This document shows positions 16,250 to 25,219 of a DNA stretch of 64,000 bases, piece after piece. The stretch spans positions 2,037,501-2,101,500 of the forward strand of contig NZ_CP032694.1 in the NCBI RefSeq assembly GCF_003627755.1, given 5' to 3'. The position numbers and the translations under genes are program-made. The notes beneath the pieces were generated by a model. It searched no databases and had not been told where the DNA came from. It worked only from the letters and a program-made list of their open reading frames with translations. Within the stretch, counting starts at the first letter, position 1, and the number at the start of each line of letters is the position of its first letter. Source of the stretch: Rhizobium jaguaris. Lineage in GTDB: Bacteria > Pseudomonadota > Alphaproteobacteria > Rhizobiales > Rhizobiaceae.

Positions 16250-17214
16250 ATTCGAAATATCTTCCTCTGCTTGCGACGATCGTCATTTTCCTGCTGGCCT
16301 ATACCGGCTGCGTGCTGCAGTTTCCGACCATGCTGTCGACGCGGGTTGTCGGCAATCTGCTGACGGACAACGCTTTTCTTGGAATTGCCGCCGTCGGCAT
16401 GACCTTCGTCATCCTCTCCGGCGGCATCGATCTGTCGATCGGTTCGGTCATTGCCTTTACCGGCGTCTTTCTGGCGATCATTCTGCGGGATACCTCGATC
16501 CATCCTTTGTTTGCCTTCGCGCTCGTTCTGGTGATTACGACAATCTTCGGTGCAGGCATGGGCGCCATCATCCACTACCTCAGCATGCCGCCATTCATCG
16601 TCACGCTGGCGGGCATGTTTCTTGCGCGCGGTATCGCTTTCGTCCTGTCGATCGACAGCATCCCGATCGAGCATGATTTCTATTCGCAATTGAGCGATCT
16701 TTACCTGTTGCTGCCGGGCGGCGGCCGTCTGACGCTGATCGGCGGCATCATGCTTGTCGTCTTTGCCGGCGGCATCCTATTGGCGCACCGCACCCGCTTC
16801 GGAGCCAACGTCTATGCGCTGGGCGGCGGGGTGCAGACGGCTCAGTTGATGGGCGTTCCAGTGGGCCGCACGACGATCCAGATCTATGCGCTGTCCGGCT
16901 TTCTCGCCGGTCTATCCGGAATCGTTTTTTCGCTCTATACGTCGGCTGGATATTCGCTGGCTACGGTTGGCGTCGAGCTCGACGCTATCGCCGCAGTGGT
17001 GATAGGCGGAACATTGCTCACGGGAGGAGCAGGGTTCGTAGGAGGAACTCTCATCGGAATTCTCATACAGGGCTTGATTCAGACTTATATCACCTTTGAT
17101 GGAACGCTCTCCAGTTGGTGGACTAAGATATTGATCGGGCTGCTGCTCTTTGCGTTTATTCTGATGCAGAAGGGACTTCTGCTGCTTTCCCGCTTCAATC
17201 GACGTTACGCCTAA
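16246..17214 (+). CDS. yjfF: YjfF-like sugar ABC transporter permease
   Basis: A 322-residue permease, the second membrane subunit of the YtfQRT-YjfF importer. Family features are GIAAVGMTFVILSGGIDLSI around residues 46-65 and VELDAIAAVVIGGTLLTGGA near residue 250. It starts at a GTG that overlaps the ytfT stop. The regulator gene begins only 16 bases after its stop, so the regulator is probably in the same transcript. Confidence 0.92.
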   Translation: MNSKYLPLLATIVIFLLAYTGCVLQFPTMLSTRVVGNLLTDNAFLGIAAVGMTFVILSGGIDLSIGSVIAFTGVFLAIILRDTSIHPLFAFALVLVITTIFGAGMGAIIHYLSMPPFIVTLAGMFLARGIAFVLSIDSIPIEHDFYSQLSDLYLLLPGGGRLTLIGGIMLVVFAGGILLAHRTRFGANVYALGGGVQTAQLMGVPVGRTTIQIYALSGFLAGLSGIVFSLYTSAGYSLATVGVELDAIAAVVIGGTLLTGGAGFVGGTLIGILIQGLIQTYITFDGTLSSWWTKILIGLLLFAFILMQKGLLLLSRFNRRYA

Positions 17215-17230
17215 GGGAAGGACAGAGTAT

Positions 17231-17977
17231 TTGCGCAGTAGATTGCTTGAAACCAGGAAAACCGAAGGAAAATCGCGAACGAGCCATGCTCAGGTCGTGG
17301 ATGATCTTGGAAAAGCAATCGTGTCGGGTGCCTTTCCCGTCGGCAGCATCCTTCCCGGCGACAGCGAACTTCTGCAACGGTTCAAGGTGTCGCGAACGGT
17401 TCTGCGCGAAAGCATGAAGACCCTGGCGGCAAAAGGCTTGGTCGTTCCGCGTGCCCGGGTTGGCACTCGGGTCACCGAGAAGATCCATTGGAACATGTTC
17501 GACAGCGCGGTGCTGACTTGGCACTTTGAAAGCGGCGTCAACGAGGAGTTTCTCCTCCACCTCTATGACATTCGTCTGGCCTTCGAGCCGTTTGCCGCCA
17601 GTCTCGTAGCGGAGCGCGCCAGCGCGGAGGAAATCGAGTTGCTGCGGCGGCTTGCGATGGCCATGGCCGCGCCGGAGCATACGTCCGACAGTCTCGCCGT
17701 CGCCGATCTTCATTTTCACCTGGCGATCACGGAAGCCTCACACAATCCCTTCATGCGCTCGCTCGGCGGCCTGATCGAAGCAGCCCTTGTCGGCATGTTC
17801 CGCATGAGCGCGCCGCCTGCCAGCAATGGCTTCAGAAATATTGCCGATACGCATATGGCCATTGTGGACGCCATTGCGGCGGGTGACGGACTGGCTGCAT
17901 ATAAGGCGATGGAATTTGTCATCTTCGACGGCCGCAAGCATGTCCAGGAAGCTTTCGCGGCGCTCGCAGACGCTTGA
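17231..17977 (+). CDS. FadR/GntR family transcriptional regulator (FCD domain)
   Basis: A 248-residue repressor-type protein. The N-terminal winged helix-turn-helix is GAFPVGSILPGDSELLQRFK followed by VSRTVLRESMKTLAAKGLV (residues about 35-75). The C-terminal all-helical FCD ligand-binding domain has the metal-binding pattern D..H..H in VADLHFHLAITEASHN and a later DTHMAIVDAI. It starts at TTG preceded by GGGAAGG. Lying 16 bases after the sugar importer genes, it most likely senses the imported sugar or a derivative and controls the ytfQ promoter, where a small dyad overlaps the -10. The effector is unknown. Confidence 0.88.
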   Translation: MRSRLLETRKTEGKSRTSHAQVVDDLGKAIVSGAFPVGSILPGDSELLQRFKVSRTVLRESMKTLAAKGLVVPRARVGTRVTEKIHWNMFDSAVLTWHFESGVNEEFLLHLYDIRLAFEPFAASLVAERASAEEIELLRRLAMAMAAPEHTSDSLAVADLHFHLAITEASHNPFMRSLGGLIEAALVGMFRMSAPPASNGFRNIADTHMAIVDAIAAGDGLAAYKAMEFVIFDGRKHVQEAFAALADA

Positions 17978-18079
17978 TGTCTACGTCTAATTTCGCCGTA
18001 GTTCACCGCTCAACTAGTTGCTATGAGAACACGATGCCTATTCATGGGCCTCGTCGGACCGTATCTTTCGGAGCTTGAA

Positions 18080-19441
18080 ATGGAACGCACCTGCCTCGCC
18101 ATCATCCTCGCCGCCGGTGACAGCACTCGTATGAAGTCGTCGATCTCCAAGGTCCTGCACCCGATCGCCGCTCGTCCGATGATCGCGCATGTGATGGAAG
18201 CGATCGCCAAAGCCGATATTTCCGCTGCCGCACTGGTCGTCGGCCGCGATGCGGAGGAGGTGACAGCCGCAGCCGCCATCGATGGCGTCAAGGTGGAGGC
18301 CTATCTGCAGAAGGAGCGTCTCGGCACCGGCCATGCGGTCCTCGCCGCTCGCGAGGCGATCGCTGAAGGCTATGACGATATCCTGGTGGCTTACGGCGAT
18401 GTGCCGCTGCTCACCGACGCGCCCCTTTGCGCCGCGCGCGAAGGGCTCGCCGCCGGCAATGACATCGTCGTCATCGGCTTTCATACGGATAATCCAAACG
18501 CTTATGGCCGGCTGCTCGTCAAGGATGGCGAGCTGATCGCCATCCGCGAGGCGAAGGATGCGACCGATGCCGAGCTTGCAGTCACATGGTGCAACAGCGG
18601 TCTTATGGCGATCAATGGCCGCAAGGCCCTCGACCTGCTCGACCGCATCGGCAATGACAATGCCAAGCGCGAATATTATCTCACCGATCTCGTCGAGATC
18701 GCCCGCTCTCTCGGCGGCCACGCAGTCGCCGTCGACGCGCCGGAAGTGGAGATGACGGGCTGCAACAATCGCGCCGAACTCGCTGTAATCGAACGGCTCT
18801 GGCAGGAGCGGCGGCGTCATGAGCTGATGCTTTCGGGCGTCACCATGATCGCGCCGGAAACCGTGTTTCTTGCCTTTGACACGGTGATCGGCCAGGACGC
18901 GGTGATCGAGCCGAATGTTGTCTTCGGTCCCGGCGCCATCATCGACGGCGGCGCCGTCATCCACTCCTTTTCACACATCGAAGGCGCCCATGTCAGCGCT
19001 GGCGCCACGGTCGGCCCGTTCGCGCGGCTGCGCCCGGGTGCTGACCTTGCTGGCGGCTCGAAGGTCGGCAATTTCTGCGAGGTGAAGAACGGCAAGATCG
19101 GCGAGGGCGCGAAGGTCAACCATCTCACCTATATCGGCGATGCCACGGTCGGGGCCGGCAGCAATATCGGTGCGGGCACGATTACCTGCAACTATGATGG
19201 GGTCAACAAGCACGAGACTCACATCGGCGCCAACAGCTTCGTCGGCTCGAACTCGTCGCTGGTGGCGCCCGTACGCATCGGCGATAACGCCTATGTGGCC
19301 TCAGGCAGCGTCATCACCGAGGATGTCCCCGCCGAAGCGCTTGCCTTCGGCCGTGCCCGCCAGGAGGTAAAACCCGGCCGTGCCAAGCTCCTTCGCGAGC
19401 GGGCCTTGGCCATAAAAGCGGCGAAGAAGGGCAGCCACTAA
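18080..19441 (+). CDS. glmU: Bifunctional GlcN-1-P acetyltransferase / GlcNAc-1-P uridylyltransferase
   Basis: A 453-residue cytoplasmic enzyme making UDP-GlcNAc for peptidoglycan and LPS. The N-terminal nucleotidyltransferase has [16 protein letters not shown] (consensus LAAGxGTRMxS, with Asp-Ser in the middle) and [10 protein letters not shown]. The C-terminal left-handed beta-helix acetyltransferase shows hexapeptide-type repeats and [20 protein letters not shown], with the catalytic His in this region. The ATG at 18080 gives the usual family length and has GGAG seven bases upstream; in-frame upstream codons would add 19 non-homologous residues. glmS follows 118 bases downstream, so the pathway genes are clustered. 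Confidence 0.96.
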   Translation: MERTCLAIILAAGDSTRMKSSISKVLHPIAARPMIAHVMEAIAKADISAAALVVGRDAEEVTAAAAIDGVKVEAYLQKERLGTGHAVLAAREAIAEGYDDILVAYGDVPLLTDAPLCAAREGLAAGNDIVVIGFHTDNPNAYGRLLVKDGELIAIREAKDATDAELAVTWCNSGLMAINGRKALDLLDRIGNDNAKREYYLTDLVEIARSLGGHAVAVDAPEVEMTGCNNRAELAVIERLWQERRRHELMLSGVTMIAPETVFLAFDTVIGQDAVIEPNVVFGPGAIIDGGAVIHSFSHIEGAHVSAGATVGPFARLRPGADLAGGSKVGNFCEVKNGKIGEGAKVNHLTYIGDATVGAGSNIGAGTITCNYDGVNKHETHIGANSFVGSNSSLVAPVRIGDNAYVASGSVITEDVPAEALAFGRARQEVKPGRAKLLRERALAIKAAKKGSH

Positions 19442-19559
19442 GCCGAAAGTGTAGGGTCGCGTAACGGTCGGAAACCGAAAGTGACCATCGCAGCAATTGA
19501 GAAAACTGCTAGAATCATTAGGACTTGCTCCAATTTTCTTGGGCCAGACGGAGACGTGC

Positions 19560-21386
19560 ATGTGCGGCATTGTGGGGATTGTTGGAACGAAGCCTGTGGC
19601 AGGACGATTAGTGGATGCTTTGCGGCGTCTCGAATATCGCGGCTATGATTCAGCGGGTGTTGCGACCATCCACAACGGCATAATGGACCGCCGTCGCGCC
19701 GAAGGGAAACTCTTCAATCTTGAAAAGCGGCTGGACGTCGAGCCGCTGCCGGGCGTCACCGGCATTGCTCACACCCGTTGGGCGACTCATGGCGTTCCGA
19801 ATGAAACCAACGCCCATCCGCATTTCGTCGAAGGCGTTGCCGTCGTGCACAACGGTATCATCGAGAATTTTTCCGAACTGCGCGAGGAATTGAGGGCCGA
19901 AGGCCGGGTCTTCGCCACGCAGACCGATACGGAAGTCGTCGCACATCTCCTGGCGAAATATCTCCGCCAGGGCCTCGATCCACGTGCGGCGATGCTGAAG
20001 ATGCTGAATCGGGTCACCGGTGCCTATGCACTGGTCGTCATGTTCCAGGACGATTCCGAAACGCTCATGGCGGCCCGCTCTGGCCCGCCACTTGCCATCG
20101 GTTTCGGCGACGGCGAGATGTTCCTCGGCTCCGACGCTATCGCGCTGGCGCCCTTCACCAACGAAATCACCTATCTGGTCGACGGCGACTGCGCGATCAT
20201 CACCCGGGATGGCGCCACTGTCGTCGATTTCAGCGGCCAGGAGGTCAGCCGCCCTCGGCAGATATCGCAGGCGATTGCCTACGTGGTCGACAAGGGCAAT
20301 CATCGCCATTTCATGGAAAAGGAAATCTATGAGCAGCCGGAGGTGATCTCCCATGCGCTCAGCCAATATGTCGATTTCTTCAGTCATCGGGTGCACCCAT
20401 CCGCATCCGCGATCGATTTCAGCACGGTGTCCAGCTTGGCGATCTCAGCCTGCGGCACGGCCTATCTCGCCGGCCTGATCGGCAAATACTGGTTCGAGCG
20501 TTATGCCCGCTTGCCGGTGGAGATCGATGTCGCTTCCGAGTTCCGCTATCGCGAGATGCCGCTATTGCCCTCGCAGGCCGCGCTGTTCATTTCGCAATCC
20601 GGCGAGACGGCCGATACGCTGGCATCGCTGCGTTACTGCAGGGATCACGGCCTGAAGATTGGCGCCGTCGTCAATGTCAAGGAATCGACCATCGCGCGCG
20701 AATCCGATGCGGTGTTCCCGATCATGGCCGGCCCCGAAATCGGCGTGGCCTCCACCAAGGCCTTCACCTGCCAGCTTGCCGTCCTGGCGTCTTTGGCAAT
20801 CTGCGCCGGCAAGGCGCGTGGCACGGTCAGCGCCGAGGATGAACAGGCGATGGTGGGCCACCTCGTGGAGATGCCGCGCATCATGGCCCGGGTGCTGAAC
20901 ATCATCCAGCCGCAGATGGAAAGCCTTTCCCGCGAGATCTCCAAGTTCAAAGACGTCCTTTATCTCGGTCGTGGCACCAGCTTTCCGCTCGCCATGGAAG
21001 GCGCGCTGAAGCTCAAGGAGATCTCCTATATCCACGCCGAAGGCTATGCGGCCGGCGAGCTGAAGCACGGTCCGATCGCGCTGATTGACGAAAACATGCC
21101 TGTTATCGTCATCGCGCCTTACGACCGTTTCTTCGACAAGACCGTCTCCAATATGCAGGAGGTGGCAGCGCGTGGCGGTCGTATTATCTTCATCACGGAC
21201 GAGGCAGGGGCCACCGCCTCGACCTTGCCGACCATGGCGACGATCACGCTGCCTGTTGTCGATGAAATCATCGCGCCGATGATCTTCTCTCTGCCGATCC
21301 AACTGCTCGCCTACCACACCGCTGTCTTCATGGGCACGGATGTGGATCAGCCGCGCAATCTCGCCAAGTCGGTGACCGTGGAATAG
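19560..21386 (+). CDS. glmS: Glutamine--fructose-6-phosphate aminotransferase
   Basis: A 608-residue enzyme that converts fructose-6-phosphate and glutamine to glucosamine-6-phosphate, feeding GlmU. The start at 19560 places the catalytic cysteine at position 2 (MCGIVGIVG), as the Ntn-type glutaminase requires. The glutaminase domain includes RRLEYRGYDSAG and GIAHTRWATHG. Two SIS domains follow (SACGTAYLAGLIGKYWFER; LGRGTSFPLAMEGALKLKE), and the C-terminal tail PRNLAKSVTVE is conserved. The purine-rich CGGAGAC is a few bases upstream. No ribozyme-like structure is expected or seen in the 118-base leader. Confidence 0.97.
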   Translation: MCGIVGIVGTKPVAGRLVDALRRLEYRGYDSAGVATIHNGIMDRRRAEGKLFNLEKRLDVEPLPGVTGIAHTRWATHGVPNETNAHPHFVEGVAVVHNGIIENFSELREELRAEGRVFATQTDTEVVAHLLAKYLRQGLDPRAAMLKMLNRVTGAYALVVMFQDDSETLMAARSGPPLAIGFGDGEMFLGSDAIALAPFTNEITYLVDGDCAIITRDGATVVDFSGQEVSRPRQISQAIAYVVDKGNHRHFMEKEIYEQPEVISHALSQYVDFFSHRVHPSASAIDFSTVSSLAISACGTAYLAGLIGKYWFERYARLPVEIDVASEFRYREMPLLPSQAALFISQSGETADTLASLRYCRDHGLKIGAVVNVKESTIARESDAVFPIMAGPEIGVASTKAFTCQLAVLASLAICAGKARGTVSAEDEQAMVGHLVEMPRIMARVLNIIQPQMESLSREISKFKDVLYLGRGTSFPLAMEGALKLKEISYIHAEGYAAGELKHGPIALIDENMPVIVIAPYDRFFDKTVSNMQEVAARGGRIIFITDEAGATASTLPTMATITLPVVDEIIAPMIFSLPIQLLAYHTAVFMGTDVDQPRNLAKSVTVE

Positions 21387-21563
21387 GCCGAATTCCCCCG
21401 CTTTTTTCCTAGGATAACGTCGTCGTGAACCGGGCTCTGATCCGGGCCGTTGGCGTGACTGCCGGGTTGTGCGACGCGCCGATTTCTGGCACGTTTCACA
21501 TGGGAGTTGGTGGGGAGAATTTGCCGGTTAGCGGTGGCGACGGAACGGAGTTTCGAACGGCGA

Positions 21564-22268
21564 ATGACCGAAACACTCATCAAAATGTCTGTGGCAACGC
21601 GGATTAGAAACAATTTCCTGGCGGGCCTGATTATATGCGCGCCGATCGCTATTACGCTCTGGCTCACCTGGTCGGTGGTCCACTGGGCAGATAGCTGGGT
21701 CCGGCCCTACATTCCGGCGCGCTACGATCCCGAGAGTTATCTGAATTTCGCCGTTCCGGGCACTGGTCTGGTGATCGCGATGATCTTCATCACGATCGTT
21801 GGTTTCCTCGCCAAAAACCTGATCGGCCAGAGCATCGTCCGCTTCGGCGAATCGATCGTGCACCGCGTGCCGCTGGTGCGGACCATCTACAAAAGCGTGA
21901 AGCAGATTTTCGAAACCGTGCTGAAGGAGCAGGGCACATCTTTCAAGAAGGTTGGGCTGATCGAATATCCGAGCCCCGGCCTTTGGTCGATGGTATTCAT
22001 CTCGACCGATGCCAAGGGTGAAATCGCCTCGAAGTTCAATGCCATGGGGCATGATATGGTGGCCGTTTTCCTGCCGCCGACGCCTGTCCCAACAGCCGGC
22101 TTCCTGGTTTTCGTGCCGCGCGAAAAAATCACGATTCTGGATATGAGCCCGGAAGACGGCGCTAAGCTGCTGATCTCAGGCGGCCTGGTCTCGCCGGAAT
22201 ATCGGGAAAAGCTGATCGGCAAGGAGCTGCCGCCGCCAGCGCCTCTCCCCGTAAAAACGTTGACCTAG
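21564..22268 (+). CDS. DUF502 family membrane protein
   Basis: A 234-residue protein of the DUF502 (COG2928) family, with two N-terminal membrane segments (NFLAGLIICAPIAITLWLTW and TGLVIAMIFITIVGFLAKNL) and a soluble C-terminal domain with the family motif RTIYKSVKQIFETV. The function is unknown. The ATG at 21564 starts the conserved region; an in-frame start at 21507 would add 19 residues. The gene is complete although an IS630-family element is inserted exactly in its TAG stop codon: the target TA plus the first G of the element recreates TAG. Confidence 0.88.
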   Translation: MTETLIKMSVATRIRNNFLAGLIICAPIAITLWLTWSVVHWADSWVRPYIPARYDPESYLNFAVPGTGLVIAMIFITIVGFLAKNLIGQSIVRFGESIVHRVPLVRTIYKSVKQIFETVLKEQGTSFKKVGLIEYPSPGLWSMVFISTDAKGEIASKFNAMGHDMVAVFLPPTPVPTAGFLVFVPREKITILDMSPEDGAKLLISGGLVSPEYREKLIGKELPPPAPLPVKTLT

Positions 22269-22290
22269 TCACCTGGAACAGAAGTTCATT
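22268..22290 (+). repeat. IS630 left terminal inverted repeat
   Basis: This arm reads inward from the left end of the element. It matches the right arm at 16 of the first 22 positions. Its first base, G, completes the TAG stop of the upstream gene. Confidence 0.75.
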
Positions 22291-22327
22291 ACATTGTACG
22301 CTTGGCCTCTTCATGGGAGGTTGAGCA

Positions 22328-23419
22328 ATGGCAAATGCGACTGGCCGACCGACGGCACCCCTGATTTTGAGCGAGGCGGAGCGGGAATATCTAGAGCGAC
22401 AGGTTCGTAAACATCGCGTTGCTCGTTCCATGTCTGAGCGGTGCCGGATCATTCTTCGCTGCGCCGACGGGATTGCGAGCAAGACCGTTGCGAGCGAACT
22501 TGGCGTACATGAACATACGGTTGGCAAATGGCGACGGCGCTTTCTTAAAGATCGGCTCGATGGCCTGCTCGACGAAGTTCGCCCTGGCCGGCCCCGAACG
22601 ATCGACGATGATCAGATTGCTGCTGTGATCGAGCGCACGCTGCGTTCTACGCCAAGCGATGCGACCCACTGGTCGATCCGCTCGATGGCAGGAGTCGCCG
22701 GCTTTTCGCACACGACGATCCGCCGGATATGGAACGCCTTCGGCCTGCAGCCGCATCGCACTGAGACGTTCAAGCTGTCCAGCGATCCCCTGTTCGTCGA
22801 TAAGGTCCGCGACATCGTCGGTCTTTATCTGTCGCCTCCCAATCGGGCGCTGGTTCTCAGTGTGGACGAGAAGAGCCAAATCCAGGCACTCGATCGCGAG
22901 CAGCCAGTCCTGCCGATGATGCCTGGCGTGCCTGAACGGCGTACCCATTCTTATGTTCGCCACGGCACAACGACGTTGTTTGCAGCTCTGGATGTCGCCT
23001 CCGGCTTTGTCATCGGCAAATGCTACAAGCGGCATCGGGCCACCGAGTTCCTCGACTTCCTGAAGCAGATCGATGCGAATGTGCCGCCCGATTTGGACGT
23101 GCATATCGTGATGGACAACTATGCAACGCACAAAACTGCATCGATCAAGAACTGGCTGCTGCGGCGGCCACGCTACCACGTGCACTTCACCCCAACCTCG
23201 GCTTCATGGATCAACCAAGTCGAACGCTGGTTTGCGGAATTAACCCGCAAGCAATTACGTCGTGGCGTCCATACTTCGACAGCTCAACTCGAAGCCGACA
23301 TCAAAAGCTTCATCGAGCGCCACAACGAAAATCCCAAGCCGTATCGGTGGACCAAATCGGCAGACGACATTCTCGCCGCCGTCAAACGCTTCTGTCAGAA
23401 GGTCGACAACAGCTTATGA
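22328..23419 (+). CDS. IS630 family transposase
   Basis: A 363-residue DDE transposase. The N-terminal helix-turn-helix region (ADGIASKTVASELGVHEHTV, residues about 45-65) is followed by a linker and a second HTH-like segment (FSHTTIRRIWNAFGL). The catalytic core shows the first Asp in LSVDEKSQIQAL, the second in VHIVMDNYATHKT and the acidic third residue in SWINQVERWFAELTRKQL. The length is normal for single-frame IS630 transposases. It lies within terminal repeats with TA duplications, on the same strand as the flanking genes, with GGGAGG before the ATG. Confidence 0.95.
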   Translation: MANATGRPTAPLILSEAEREYLERQVRKHRVARSMSERCRIILRCADGIASKTVASELGVHEHTVGKWRRRFLKDRLDGLLDEVRPGRPRTIDDDQIAAVIERTLRSTPSDATHWSIRSMAGVAGFSHTTIRRIWNAFGLQPHRTETFKLSSDPLFVDKVRDIVGLYLSPPNRALVLSVDEKSQIQALDREQPVLPMMPGVPERRTHSYVRHGTTTLFAALDVASGFVIGKCYKRHRATEFLDFLKQIDANVPPDLDVHIVMDNYATHKTASIKNWLLRRPRYHVHFTPTSASWINQVERWFAELTRKQLRRGVHTSTAQLEADIKSFIERHNENPKPYRWTKSADDILAAVKRFCQKVDNSL

Positions 23420-23442
23420 CACGAATTTCCGATTCAGCTGAC
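23420..23442 (-). repeat. IS630 right terminal inverted repeat
   Basis: This is the right arm of the element, read inward on the minus strand. It ends at GAC before the duplicated TA and pairs with the left arm with six mismatches in 22. Confidence 0.75.
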
Positions 23443-23443
23443 T

Positions 23444-23461
23444 AGAGCCGCCGCTCTTTTT
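23444..23461 (+). terminator. Terminator of the DUF502 gene, displaced by the IS
   Basis: AGAGC-CGCC-GCTCT is followed by a T-run. Without the IS630 element this stem would start inside the DUF502 stop codon. The insertion has moved it 1.2 kb away, so it now terminates transcripts reading out of the element. Confidence 0.7.
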
Positions 23462-23498
23462 CCGATCTCCTGTGTATCGCTCACGCGTTCTGGGCGAG

Positions 23499-23516
23499 TT
23501 GTCATGTCCCTATCAT
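23499..23516 (+). promoter_or_regulatory. PHO box upstream of the phytase-like gene
   Basis: TTGTCAT-GTCC-CTATCAT is a direct repeat of two 7-mers spaced by four bases. It matches the PhoB site CTGTCAT-N4-CTGTCAT at 12 of 14 positions. It lies 164 bases before the start codon and 57 bases after the IS630 right end. The match is read directly; control by phosphate is inferred. Confidence 0.6.
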
Positions 23517-23679
23517 GTTGCCGTCTTAGACCGTCTGCCGGAAGGACAGTCGGGCGCATCCTACTGCATATCTGCAATCGACAGATGCAGATAATGGTCG
23601 TTCGAAGCCGGCCAGCGGCCGGCCTTGGGGTGAATGCCGTTCCAACAAAAAGAGCTTTTCCATCAGGAAGGATATTGCC

Positions 23680-25176
23680 GTGAGAAACTTGCGTTCAATG
23701 ACTTTGCCGCTGCTGTCTGCAGCGCTCGCCACGTTCGTTTTCGCTGCCCCGGTTGCAGCCCTCGCAGATAATTCCGTCACCGTCAGTGGAGTCACGCTGG
23801 TCAACAAGGGTCGCGTTGCCATTGGCCGCATTCCTGCCAATCAGCGCGACAAGTTCGGCGAGACCTTCGGTTCCGGTTCGGGCATGTCGATCGACACCAA
23901 GAGCTGGGTGCGCAATGCCGATGGTTCCTACAAGGGTTCGCTGTGGCTGCTGCCTGATCGCGGCTATAACGCTGTCGGCACCACCGATTACCGTCCGCGT
24001 CTCAACACCGTCGACATCCAGTTGACGCCGGTTGCCCCTGGCGCAATGCCGCCGGCCGGCAAGGAACAGTCGGGCGTCGATGCGAAGCTTGCTGACGCCA
24101 TGCTGCTGACCGATAACAAGGGCGCCGACACGACCGGCCTCGATCCCGCTAATGGCACTCGCGCTCCGGCCGACGGCATGCCGCTGCTGCCGCAAGCACC
24201 GAACGGCAAGATCTCGCTCGACGATGAAGCCATCGTCCGTCTGCCCGACGGCACAATGTTCATCAGCGACGAATACGGCCCCTACATCTACCGCTTCTCG
24301 GCCGATGGACACATGATGTCGGCCACGCAGCCGCCGGAAGCCCTGCTGCCGATGCGTCAGGGTAAAGTGAACTTCGCTTCGAACAATCCCGGTCCCGGCG
24401 AAACAGCTCCCGATCCGAAGGATCCGAGCAGCGGCCGCCAGAACAACCAAGGTCTCGAGGGCATGTCTATAACTCCGGACGGCAAGTTCCTGATCGCCGT
24501 ACTGCAGTCCGCGGCCCGTCAGGACGGCGGTGATTCCGGCTCGACCCGACAGAACACCCGCGCGATGGTCTATGATGCCGCCGATCTGGCGCATTTGAAG
24601 CTGGTGCATGAATATGTCGTGCCGCTGCCGGTCTTCAAGGACGACAAGGGTAAGACGATCGTCGCCGCCCAAAGCGAAATCGTGGCACTGTCGCCGACGA
24701 GCTTCCTGATGCTCGCTCGCGACAGCGGTAATGGCTATGGCCAGAAGGGCGAGAAGTCGCTCTATCGCGATATCGATGTCGTCGACGTCTCTGCTGCCAC
24801 CGATATCCATGGCACCGCATTCGATGCCGACAAGCCGGTTGCGCCGAAGGGCGTTGTTGACCCGTCCGTGAAACCAGCGACCTTGACCCGCTTCATCGAC
24901 ATCAACGACAGCGCCGACCTCGCCCGCTTCGGTCTCCATAACGGCGCGCCGAACGATCGCAACAACCTCTCGGAAAAGTGGGAAGCCATGTCGCTCGCCA
25001 GCGTCCAGGATCCCAAGCTGCCAGACGATTATTTCCTGTTCGTCGCCAACGACAACGATTTCCTGACCCAGGACGGTTTCCAGGTTGGCGCCGCCTATAA
25101 GGGTGACGGCGGCGCCGATGTCGATACCATGTTCCAGGTATTCCAGGTCACGATCCCCGGCCTTTCGGTCAAGTAA
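23680..25176 (+). CDS. Secreted esterase-like activity of phytase family protein
   Basis: A 498-residue exported protein of the 'esterase-like activity of phytase' family (a beta-propeller-like fold). The signal peptide is MRNLRSMTLPLLSAALATF with cleavage likely after AALA. The mature protein has family stretches such as LWLLPDRGYNAVGTTDYRPR, FISDEYGPYIYRFSADG and NQGLEGMSITPDGKFLIAVL. The start is GTG with AGGAAGGAT upstream. With the PHO box in its 5' region this suggests a periplasmic or secreted enzyme releasing phosphate from organic esters, but activity is not proven by sequence. The gene is monocistronic and converges on recG. Confidence 0.85.
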   Translation: MRNLRSMTLPLLSAALATFVFAAPVAALADNSVTVSGVTLVNKGRVAIGRIPANQRDKFGETFGSGSGMSIDTKSWVRNADGSYKGSLWLLPDRGYNAVGTTDYRPRLNTVDIQLTPVAPGAMPPAGKEQSGVDAKLADAMLLTDNKGADTTGLDPANGTRAPADGMPLLPQAPNGKISLDDEAIVRLPDGTMFISDEYGPYIYRFSADGHMMSATQPPEALLPMRQGKVNFASNNPGPGETAPDPKDPSSGRQNNQGLEGMSITPDGKFLIAVLQSAARQDGGDSGSTRQNTRAMVYDAADLAHLKLVHEYVVPLPVFKDDKGKTIVAAQSEIVALSPTSFLMLARDSGNGYGQKGEKSLYRDIDVVDVSAATDIHGTAFDADKPVAPKGVVDPSVKPATLTRFIDINDSADLARFGLHNGAPNDRNNLSEKWEAMSLASVQDPKLPDDYFLFVANDNDFLTQDGFQVGAAYKGDGGADVDTMFQVFQVTIPGLSVK

Positions 25177-25190
25177 CGGGCCCCTGACAT

Positions 25191-25217
25191 GGATGGACGC
25201 GATTGCCGCGTCCATCC
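25191..25217. terminator. Strong hairpin between convergent phytase-like gene and recG
   Basis: An 11-bp perfect stem GGATGGACGCG/CGCGTCCATCC with an ATTGC loop lies between the two convergent stops (25176 and 25220). Neither side has a long T-run, so termination efficiency is uncertain, but the position suits both genes. Confidence 0.6.
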
Positions 25218-25219
25218 AC

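Larger units (their letters stand above)
22268..23442 (+). mobile_element. IS630-family insertion sequence, complete
   Basis: A 1175-bp element carrying one transposase gene. It is flanked by TA on both sides (22266-22267 and 23443-23444), the target duplication characteristic of the IS630/Tc1-mariner superfamily. Imperfect terminal inverted repeats are visible: GTCACCTGGAACAGAAGTTC on the left against GTCAGCTGAATCGGAAATTC read inward from the right. Removing the element and one TA restores a continuous DUF502 stop codon followed directly by that gene's terminator. The transposase frame is intact, so the copy may be active. Confidence 0.88.

Noticed and set aside
22266..22268. Disruption of the DUF502 gene by IS630
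   Set aside because: The insertion restores the stop codon exactly, so the protein is complete and the gene should not be called a pseudogene.
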